Shown piece after piece: positions 34,771 through 42,613 of a stretch of 64,000 nt of DNA; the first letter of the stretch is position 1; every line of letters begins with the position of its first letter. The translations under genes and the position numbers were made by a program. This DNA is from Bombyx mori (Eukaryota > Arthropoda > Insecta > Lepidoptera > Bombycidae), in contig NC_085112.1 in assembly GCF_030269925.1 (NCBI RefSeq), positions 3,039,501-3,103,500 of the forward strand, given 5' to 3'. The notes under the pieces are model-generated. The model searched no databases, was not told the origin of the DNA, and was given only the letters and a program-made list of their open reading frames with translations.

Positions 34771-34946
34771 ACACAGCCCACTGAGTTTCTCGCCGGATCT
34801 TCTCAGTGGATCGCGTTTCCGATCCGGTGGTAGATTCTGCGAAGCACGGCTCTTGCTAGGGCTCGTGTTAGCAATGTTATCAGGTTTGAGCCCCGTGAGC
34901 TCACCTACAAACGTTAGGGTTACGCTGGAATAGCCTCTCAACTTTA
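34771..34946 (+). mobile_element. Jockey-type LINE 3' UTR fragment
   Basis: Matches the 3' UTR of 8168-8345: ACACAGCCCACTGAGTTTCT, GATCCGGTGGTAGATTCTGC, GAGCTCACCTACAAACGTTA, AATAGCCTCTCAA. The poly(A) tail is missing. Confidence 0.8.
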
Positions 34947-35651
34947 GTGGTTAGGAAGCGCGCGGCGTTCGTTGCTTTGGTCACAGTCACAGCACTGACT
35001 TCGTTCGGTTCAGGTCACCGGTCCGAGGCCCCCTCACCTCTCGTTGAACCCCGCGCACTCCCTCTTACAAATCTTGTTAATTTAAAACTAAGCTAAAATT
35101 TGCTAACTTCTTTTAACAAAACGAATTCACCACACAAACAAACATATACACAATATACCAATCACAGCTCCAAATTTATATTTAACGCATCGCTAATATA
35201 TATACTAACACGAACAAATTCTTATCCGTGCAGTTTTCTTTTTACATCTCTCGGCCGAGATTTACCCGTTTGCAACAAAAGCAAACTCCGATTCAATTCT
35301 GTATCTGACTATTCTGTTTGTCGCAGCTTTGTACCAGTAGTAGGTACCTACGAATGTAAAATAAATTGCTTCCTCAGAAACAACGGCGGGTAGAGAACTG
35401 AACGTAAGAGGCTGCACTCAAAGGGAAGATATGGGCCGCTGGAGATCGTTAGTGAAGATTGACTGAGATAAGTTTTAGAGGTTGGGTTTGGTAATGTCTG
35501 AAGTTTATACTGTACATGTATGTAAGTATTCATAGGATACAGCCGTTACTGAGTTTTAGCGAGCACAAAACTTGAGAATAAAAATAGTTAATATAAGGTT
35601 AAGATTAGAAAAAAAAAATGTAAACAGGAAAACCAGAAAAAATAACAAAAC
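34947..35651. other. Unassigned spacer
   Basis: 34955-35070 is GC-richer than its surroundings; the rest is AT-rich. No gene recognised. Confidence 0.4.
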
Positions 35652-35722
35652 TGCATCGGCCGGGAATCGAACCCGGGCCGCCCGCGTGGCAGGCGAGCAT
35701 TCTACCACTGAACCACCGATGC
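35652..35722 (-). tRNA. tRNA-Gly(GCC), copy 2
   Basis: Identical over 71 bases to copy 1. T-runs follow on the transcribed strand (TTTT then a T6 run within 30 bases). The 5' flank shares only the CATACGTGACTTTCTA block with copies 1 and 6, so it is a more distant relative. Confidence 0.97.
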
Positions 35723-36189
35723 TTAGTATTGATATGCCAAATAACGTATAAGAAATTATTTTATTTCTAACGCGTTTGCGCAAGAGATTGGGGTCGACAA
35801 ATTATTTAGAAAGTCACGTATGCACTTCTTACATTCACTAAGCATATCTGCGATGTTGATGATATTATTATGCAAAATTATGAACGCTACAAATTACTAG
35901 GAACTTTGAGACGAGGAATTATGTATTGCCTCGATAATTAAAACAGTCGGTTCAGTTTTAGACGAGTTTTAAACAAACAAGAAAATGTAAGCCATAAAAT
36001 TGAATTTCAAAATTAAGTTGCGCATTGCTTTGTTGGATAGATTGTTGAATCATCTTACGGCCTATTTGATTTTAAGTGATTACCTAAGCCCATAGAAAGC
36101 AATCATTTCGGTCGTGAAGTTTGCACGTTTTTGCTGACAGAATTTTAATAATGCCATTATCGCTGTTCATCTGTAACATTATAATTAAT
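35723..36189. other. Unassigned spacer with a small Bm1-like scrap
   Basis: Near 36070-36120 a few Bm1-like words remain (AAGTGATTACCTAAGCCCAT). Otherwise nothing. Confidence 0.4.
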
Positions 36190-36289
36190 TGTTATTTGAT
36201 GAGATGTTCCACTACTTATATGGTGATTAACTAGAATAAGTCACTCATCACACGACGCTTTCAAGTCGTAGATATGTGGCATAGAGAGA

Positions 36290-36508
36290 CTTTTTTTTTT
36301 CCACAGGAGAAAATCGCCGGATTCCCCTCACCCTCACGGCAGATGGGGTATGTGGGAGTTGAACCTCACTAAAAACTCCTGCCGTTCACAGCCGGCGACC
36401 CTACCCCGGACCGGGCGGGAAACCAGGCCGATCTTTAAGACGGCGGGACAGGGTTTACGCAGAGCATATTACATACATCCCGCCGTCCCCCAGACGCCAG
36501 ACCGGCGG
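36290..36508 (-). mobile_element. R1-type LINE 3' UTR insertion with target duplication
   Basis: Poly(T) at 36291-36300, then a UTR related to 38494-38600 (GAAAATCGCCGGATTCCCCT, AAAAACTCCTGCCGTTCACA) but of a different subfamily. GGCATAGAGAGA is present at 36278-36289 and 36509-36520, a 12-bp target duplication. Confidence 0.82.
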
Positions 36509-36761
36509 GGCATAGAGAGATATGGCATATTCTTGACGAAAACGTAAAAGAGAAGAAGATCTTGCAGTTTCAGATACATAAAAAAAAATTGGACCTCAAC
36601 TGAGACATATCAAAGTAGTAGATCTCACTGGATAAATTTTATGGTATTTAAATTATTTTTGAAAATGCAAAAGAAAAACATTATAATTTAATACAGTTTC
36701 TAAACCCATCCGAGAAGCAGCAAGAATTGTATTGAGAGTTCAAATTCGAAATCAAAAAGAA

Positions 36762-36832
36762 TGCATCGGCCGGGAATCGAACCCGGGCCGCCCGCGTGGC
36801 AGGCGAGCATTCTACCACTGAACCACCGATGC
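36762..36832 (-). tRNA. tRNA-Gly(GCC), copy 3
   Basis: Identical to copy 1 over 71 bases. The transcribed strand continues TTCTTTTTG, so a T5 terminator follows at once. Its flanks match copy 1 on both sides in inverted orientation. Confidence 0.97.
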
Positions 36833-36951
36833 TTGTCATTATTGTTTTAAACACAGAATAACAGAACAATTGTAATAATAATTGCGCAAGATTCTGCTCA
36901 TCAACACTATTTGGAAAACACTTGTATAGCTCTACACCCACACATAAATAA

Positions 36952-37354
36952 TAGGTTGGGGAAAAGTCTTTTCGCATTATCGTATGTATGAACTTGTAAT
37001 AAAATCTCTTTGGCTATAGATACTATTTGTATCTGGCTGGTATCATTGAAAGTTAAAATTTTAAAGAAGATAATTCCAAATTCGAATTAGAAAAATGTGT
37101 GATTTTTATTTATTTTTCGTACTGTCAAGATGAGTGACGCTAATGTAGAAATTCGATATATTTAAATCCGGAAATTTTGATTTCAAATATGCACGTCGCT
37201 CTCGTCGCTATTACGGATGCCATGGATGCCATTTTTGAAAAAGTGGAGCAAGATCGACATATCAGTAGTTACGGCGTAGCTGAAGAATTGGGAATTGACC
37301 ACAAAACAGTTTTGGCGCATTGGCACGAAATGCCGTATCAGTGCCCCAAGCAAA
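36952..37354 (+). pseudogene. mariner 5' end with transposase N-terminal remnant
   Basis: TA followed by GGTTGGGGAAAAGTCTTTTC, a typical mariner terminal repeat. MSDANVEIRYI starts at 37131 and then breaks. About 37200-37345 encodes TDAMDAIFEKVEQDRHISSY and GVAEELGIDHKTVLAH, the HTH part of the transposase. Everything downstream is missing; the next element starts at 37355. Confidence 0.8.
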
Positions 37355-37621
37355 TGACTGTGATAATTTTAATAAATCCTTCCAATTTGCTTGTGATAGT
37401 TTTTCTCAGAAAATCTTCGGAAATCAATTGTATTTGATAATTAAATTAATTAAATCAGTAAATATAGGAAATCATCAAGCAATGTCTCAATTTATCATTC
37501 ACACAGCTTATTGTCACATCTATGATATACAATAATATAAATGTTTCAGAATACCAATTTTCATTTTTATTGTTAAAGCCAATTCTATCAGGAAATTTCA
37601 CGTTCACATAAAAAAAATCCC
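37355..37621. repeat. Element with terminal inverted repeats, copy 2 (right end altered)
   Basis: Same element as 34001-34320. The left terminus is TGACTGTGATAATTTTAATA and runs through CCTTCCAATTTGCTTGTGAT. The right end is incomplete, and its final segment is inverted relative to copy 1 (see findings). Confidence 0.65.
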
Positions 37622-37857
37622 AAATCTTAACGTTGCTGAGGCCAATAAAATTAATTACACTTAAAATAAAAATAAAAAACACAAAAACATTAGATTATCT
37701 CGCAAGACAAGAAAATTAACGATGGTTTTATTAAGCCCACAAATTTATATGATGATCCTAGGAAGGTCAGGGTTTGACAAAAAAGTGTCCTGAATTAAAT
37801 AGGATTACAAATAGATATAAATGACACTGGCCCCTAACGTGGCAATTGAGAACTTTA

Positions 37858-38472
37858 TACATTTAATTTCATTGGGCGTGAAGACTTATATCGAAAGTCA
37901 TTAATTAAACATTCCTAATAGGCGGATTCCTTTTATCTATATATTAATACGTAAACCAAAAACTTTGTACCCCTTTTTACGAAAATTGCGCGGACGGAGG
38001 AGTAGGAAATTTCCCACATTTATAGAGAATATAGATAGAGAAGGAGTGCAGAATACTAATATATATTTTAAATTATGTATTAGATATACATTAAATAAAT
38101 AAAAAAATATTATACACACTACCATGCGTTTGACACAACACATACATAAAAATATACTTTTTGTTTACTGCTATTAGCTTACTGTCAATTGTGAAACTTT
38201 TGTTATTGTTTAAAGTCTGTGGTCGAATTGAGAATAGATTAATATTGTTTTTATTTAATATTATTTATCTATAGTGCAGTTAAAGGCGAAAACTGTGATT
38301 ATATTATGGAATTATAATAGTTTTTGACAATAGAACCATAAGAATGTTTATACTTATAATTTAAATGAAATATAGTCAAATTTCGACTACTGCGGGACCA
38401 CTAGTACATTTAATTTAATTGGGCGTGAAGACTTCATATATCGAAAGTCATTAATTAAACATTCCTATTAGG
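37858..38472. repeat. 65-bp direct repeats flanking a Helitron
   Basis: TACATTTAATTT...ATTGGGCGTGAAGACTT...ATCGAAAGTCATTAATTAAA is present at 37858-37922 and again at 38405-38472, with two substitutions and a 3-base indel. The Helitron lies between the copies, starting 13 bases after the left one and ending at the right one. Confidence 0.85.
37936..38404 (+). mobile_element. Helitron family A copy
   Basis: TCTATATATTAATACGTA start after A, CTAG end at 38401-38404 before T. It has several short internal insertions relative to other copies. The hairpin core is TCAAATTTCGA, so one pair is lost. Confidence 0.8.
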
Positions 38473-38473
38473 T

Positions 38474-40570
38474 TTTTTTTTTTTTTTTTTTTTGTCAGTA
38501 GGAAATCGCCGGACGTCCGCCCTCCACTGGGGACGGCGGGCGGAGCATGTCGGAGTCGAACCGACTAAAACCTCCTGTCGCTCAACAACCAACGTCCAAA
38601 CCTCACATGAGACAGAACTCATGAAAAGGCAAAGGGGGGAAAGTGAAGTGTTTAGTGCGGAGCACATCTCTCCCATCACCGTCCCCCTCGGGACGCCGGA
38701 CTGCCGGTCGTCGGCGCCACGACCACCAGCCCTCTCGGTCGGCTATCCGGAGCCCGCCTAGATGGCGCCGGTTAGAGTGAGCTATCCTACGGAATACCCC
38801 GCTGGGTCAGAACCAGCGTGGGTCGAGGATAGCCGGCCTTCCATCACCCGGATGCTCTTGCGTAAAACGCGTGCAGAGCAGCTTGCACGACGTCTTCTTA
38901 GGTCCCCCTCGCCGGTCCCCAGACCGACATATGAGGGGGACCCGAAACACTTAGAGGGCCAGGGCTTGGGCGAAATCCGCCTCCCTGGCCCCCGCTCGAC
39001 GGCGGCGGGCTTGCGCGGCCCTAACGCGCCCCGCCGCCTCCTTCTGCGAGATGGTGCACTCGCAGAAGTCGAGCATCGCCTTCCACGACTCGTCGTCGCC
39101 GAGCATCGATGCCACAACACTCGGAAACGACAAGTCGTTTCCTATTTTTGCGACGAGGACACGGCGCCACCCCTCCCATGCGGGGCAGGCGACGAGCGTA
39201 TGCTCTGCCGTGTCCAAGTCGCAATCACAATGGTGGCACTCTGCCGTCGGCTCGGCTCTGATCCGGTGCAGGAACTCACCGAAGCAACCATGCCCAGTGA
39301 GAACCTGCGTGAGCCGGAAAGTGAGGCGTCCTCTGTCACGATTCACCCAATCCACAAGGACTGGGCGAATCGCCTCGACGGTCCTACGACCAGCCGAAGG
39401 ATCGGCCAGCCGCCTGGACCATGATTCCAGCACGGACCGCCGAGATTGGGCCCTCCGCGCTCTGACCACACTGGGGCTGGGACGCGCCACGCCCCGGGCA
39501 CGAAGGTCAGCCCGCCACTGATAGTCAGCGGCGAGCGCCTCCGCTTCCAGAACCCAAGGCGGCGTCCCAGCCAGTACACACGCCGCCTCGAAGGAGATGG
39601 TGCGATAACCACGAATGACCCTGACCGCGATGGTGCGTTGCGGCTTTTGCAGCAGCCTCGCCACCCCCACGGCCAGGGACTGGCCCCACACGGGCGCCCC
39701 GTACAGGGCCATTGATCGCACCACTCCTGTATAGAGACGGCGCGTCACCTGGTCAGGCCCCCCGATGTTGGGCAGAAGCCGGCTTAACGCGCCGGCCGCC
39801 CCCAACAAACGAGGGACCAGGTTCTGAAAGTGAGCACGGAAGGTCCAACGACTGTCCAGAATGAGGCCGAGATACTTCAGCTGCACCCCGACCCCAATCC
39901 GGACGCCTCCAACCACGATATGGGCATCGACAGGTGGCACTCTCCGGGGCCTGTGAAACCACATGGCCTCGGATTTACTGAGCGCCACGTCGAGGCCCAA
40001 TCTCCTGATTTTGCCGACGACATGCGCCACCCCAGCGGTGGCAAGACGGGCAGACTCAGCAAAACTCCCTCCCCGGGCCACGACCAACGTGTCGTCTGCG
40101 TAACAGATTACGCTCAGGCCCGGGAGGAGGGCACCCCTCAGCACCCAGTCATACCCGATATTCCACAAAAGAGGGCCGAGCACCGACCCCTGTGGAACAC
40201 CGCGCACGACCGGGAACCGGTGCACGATCCCACCGTGTCCGGTACATGTGACCGATCTGTCTTCCAAGTAGGAACCCACCAGCCGGCGAAGGTAGGGGGG
40301 CACTCCGTGTCTTTCTAGCGCCGCCCCTATCACGGACCAGGGCAGGGTGTTAAATGCATTGGCGATATCGAGTGACACCGCCAAAGCCACCCCGCCCCTG
40401 GAGATGGCCTCCTCCGAGAGGGCCCGCACGCGAAGGATCGCGTCCACCGTTGAGCGGCCCTCTCGGAAGCCATACTGTTCCGCCGACAGATCGGGTCCCA
40501 CCCCGACCAGATGCTGGATGATGCGGGCCGCCAGAATACGTTCCAGCAGCTTGCCCACCTCATCCAGCAA
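38474..40570 (-). mobile_element. R1-clade LINE, 5'-truncated, with target duplication
   Basis: Poly(T) to about 38493, a 450-bp GC-rich 3' UTR and an open ORF2 fragment that runs to the truncation point. ATTAGGT at 38467-38473 and 40571-40577 is a 7-bp target duplication. The GC-rich body contrasts strongly with the flanks. Confidence 0.88.
38951..40570 (-). CDS. R1-clade reverse transcriptase, N-terminally truncated but open
   Basis: 539 codons from the truncation point (the first codon is TTG, so there is no real start) to a stop at 38951. RT motifs: EQYGFREGRSTVDAI, SLDIANAFNTLPW, RGVPQGSVLGPLLWN and catalytic YADD at residues 157-160. A C-terminal zinc knuckle typical of R1-clade proteins has Cys445, Cys448, His457 and Cys462 (CX2CX8HX4C). 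The endonuclease and the RT fingers are missing. No stops or frameshifts. R1-clade elements often target rDNA or telomeric repeats; this copy sits elsewhere. Frames on the opposite strand are GC-driven shadows. Confidence 0.88.
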   Translation of the reverse strand: MLDEVGKLLERILAARIIQHLVGVGPDLSAEQYGFREGRSTVDAILRVRALSEEAISRGGVALAVSLDIANAFNTLPWSVIGAALERHGVPPYLRRLVGSYLEDRSVTCTGHGGIVHRFPVVRGVPQGSVLGPLLWNIGYDWVLRGALLPGLSVICYADDTLVVARGGSFAESARLATAGVAHVVGKIRRLGLDVALSKSEAMWFHRPRRVPPVDAHIVVGGVRIGVGVQLKYLGLILDSRWTFRAHFQNLVPRLLGAAGALSRLLPNIGGPDQVTRRLYTGVVRSMALYGAPVWGQSLAVGVARLLQKPQRTIAVRVIRGYRTISFEAACVLAGTPPWVLEAEALAADYQWRADLRARGVARPSPSVVRARRAQSRRSVLESWSRRLADPSAGRRTVEAIRPVLVDWVNRDRGRLTFRLTQVLTGHGCFGEFLHRIRAEPTAECHHCDCDLDTAEHTLVACPAWEGWRRVLVAKIGNDLSFPSVVASMLGDDESWKAMLDFCECTISQKEAAGRVRAAQARRRRAGAREADFAQALAL

Positions 40571-40607
40571 ATTAGGTACATTTCTTTTATTATAATAAAA
40601 TAGAGGA

Positions 40608-40852
40608 TCAGCTATACTAATATTTTAATATGAAAGTGTGTTTGTTTATGTTTTTTTCACGTCTAAGCTAAGCAACTTGTTGACATGTTTTTGTTTAAGT
40701 GTTAGATTTTGGTCAGAAGAGTCTTATAGGCTGCCGGTTATCCCCAAAAAACATTTATTTCCCAAGGAAAACGATGTTTTATTATCTTTAGAAAAGGAAA
40801 TTAAGACTTTTCCTTGACAACGCAGAGGAGCCGCGGGTAGCTTAACAGCTAG
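40608..40852 (+). mobile_element. Helitron-like non-autonomous element, family D
   Basis: Begins TCAGCTATACTAATATTTTA after A and ends GGGTAGCTTAACAGCTAG before T. No inverted termini and no coding potential. Confidence 0.55.
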
Positions 40853-41284
40853 TTTCTTATAATAAATGGCGGAGTTTGCAAACTCCTTGTCGATGTCTCA
40901 ATTTTTCCTGTGTGCAAATTCGCCACATTTTCAGGTTTAATCTTGATATTTTTTATGTTCTCGTGTTAAAAATCATCAATAAGCTCTCCATAGTTAAGAC
41001 ATACACCAGCGCTGGTGTTTCCTGGGTGTCCTACATATTTCAAATTAAAGAATCCTTATTTTCCATTGTTAGGTACATTTCTTTTCATTCTCGTATTATT
41101 TATAGGTTCCGAAAACCGTTTAATATCAAATGGACTATGAGCTCATCTGATCAATGCCACTAAAAGTCAGTAAATAAGTGCTTCAGTGAAAATAATTGCT
41201 TCTCAAGCTACAAGACAGTTTACTTGCGCAAACGTCGATGACAGAAATCTGTTACTTTTACTGTATTTTGCATATTTTTGTGTA
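40853..41284. other. 5' flank of tRNA-Gly copy 4
   Basis: No gene or named repeat. CTTGCGCAAACG near 41224 is shared with the upstream region of tRNA copy 2. Confidence 0.4.
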
Positions 41285-41355
41285 GCATCGGTGGTTCAGT
41301 GGTAGAATGCTCGCCTGCCACGCGGGCGGCCCGGGTTCGATTCCCGGCCGATGCA
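41285..41355 (+). tRNA. tRNA-Gly(GCC), copy 4
   Basis: Identical to copy 1 over 71 bases; a run of nine T begins four bases after the gene. The upstream flank is largely unique. Confidence 0.97.
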
Positions 41356-41854
41356 TTGTTTTTTTTTACATTAATTTAAAATAAAAACCTTCTCAGTACA
41401 TGGAAACCGTAAAGCTAATTTTATTTACAACGTTAGGTTAGAAATACCTAATATATTATTGAATTTTATCTTTGTCAGGTGCTATTTATTATTCTATATT
41501 GAAATTCACTTTTTCTGAGGTTTTTATCTGAGTTTGAGTGGTTAACAGTGGACATCAGCGCGAATTATTAAGCAGCTACCTATCGTCTAGGGTTATTTCC
41601 AAACGGCGAAAAAAGATATAGGTCAAGAGACAAGACAAGGAGGATATGACTTCAAAACCAGACTTGTACGCGTCAAAAAATCTATGACTATTTAATATCG
41701 TTTTAAATGTAAATTAGATTATTTCTTTTAAAACGCCATGCCGCCTTGAGTTGTCGATTAAGAAAAGAAAATGTTCCTTAAAAACATATCTTAACCGCAA
41801 AATTTACAATTAAGCTTGGTAGCATGTGTTTTAATTTAAACATATCAAAAAAAC
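41356..41854. other. Spacer between tRNA-Gly copies 4 and 5
   Basis: AT-rich, nothing recognised. The two tRNA genes are convergent across it. Confidence 0.4.
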
Positions 41855-41925
41855 TGCATCGGCCGGGAATCGAACCCGGGCCGCCCGCGTGGCAGGCGAG
41901 CATTCTACCACTGAACCACCGATGC
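41855..41925 (-). tRNA. tRNA-Gly(GCC), copy 5
   Basis: Identical to copy 1 over 71 bases. A T7 run follows one base after the gene on the transcribed strand. Confidence 0.97.
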
Positions 41926-41954
41926 TACATACATTATAGTCAATTTACTATTTT

Positions 41955-42065
41955 ATATCATCATCATCAGCCTATCAGTCAATCCACTGCTGGACAAAAG
42001 CCTCTCCAATTGCTCACCATTGAGCACGATCCTCGGATCCTCTCATCCAGCTTCTGCCAGCCTAT
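41955..42065 (-). pseudogene. RTE-like LINE ORF 3'-terminal remnant
   Basis: The minus-strand reading is SWMRGSEDRAQW, a stop, then AIGEAFVQQWID and a stop, with a (GAT)n tail. This is the standard C-terminal end of lepidopteran RTE-type elements; the plus-strand words ATCATCATCAG and CACTGCTGGACA are its usual signature. Confidence 0.7.
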
Positions 42066-42264
42066 TTTTTAAATAAATGATTAAATAACCGTCAATAATT
42101 CAGTTAGGTACATCCAAAAGATTGTAAAAACTAACTGAATAGAAACTTTTAGTTATAGACACAATCGCCTTGTTAGTGAGAACAACTGGGAGCAGTTAAA
42201 GGCGCTAATCCTATTCTACTATTCTAGTGCTTTTGGGAAGACTTAATGTCTTTTTCTACTGCAA

Positions 42265-42360
42265 AGGAGTAATGCTTTCCGATTTCAAGACTAGGATAGT
42301 CATCGTATAATACAATTGAAACTTGTCTCTAGGTGGGTGGCGCATTTAAGTTGTAGATGT
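42265..42360 (+). repeat. Bm1-like SINE, left part, interrupted by a LINE
   Basis: Diverged Bm1 body (AGTAATGC, then CTAGGTGGGTGGCGCATTTA) running into GTTGTAGATG at 42350-42359, where the LINE is inserted. It continues at 47522. Confidence 0.75.
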
Positions 42361-42613
42361 TTTTTTTTTTTTTTTTTTTTTTTTTATGATTGAAGGATTA
42401 CTGGTGGCCCGGAGGCCTTTCCAGTTTCACCAGGACAGGTGGGCGAGCAAAGGCTCAGCCAGGAGGGGTGGGATTTGCTAACAGCTACCCGAGCGCCTCC
42501 GAAGGAGACCTAACAGCTCAAGAGCAGCTGCTTCGCGAATGAATCTACTACCGGATCGGAATCGCGACCCGCTGAGAAGATCCGGCGAGAAACTCAGCGA
42601 GCTGATTCATGGG

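Larger units (their letters stand above)
36190..36950 (-). repeat. Right arm of the inverted duplication carrying tRNA-Gly copy 3
   Basis: Reverse complement of 33470-33993 plus one insertion (36290-36508). It abuts a mariner terminus at 36952. The left arm shows the pre-insertion state of that LINE insertion, which therefore happened after the duplication. Confidence 0.88.

Noticed and set aside
33201..38500. An LTR retrotransposon explaining the repeated flanks around the tRNA genes
   Set aside because: No protease, integrase or RNase H motifs, no TG...CA ends, and the similarity is inverted rather than direct.
39051..40595. Many plus-strand frames (for example 39051-39521 and 39830-40318)
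   Set aside because: Antisense shadows of the GC-rich R1-clade reverse transcriptase frame; no domain of their own.
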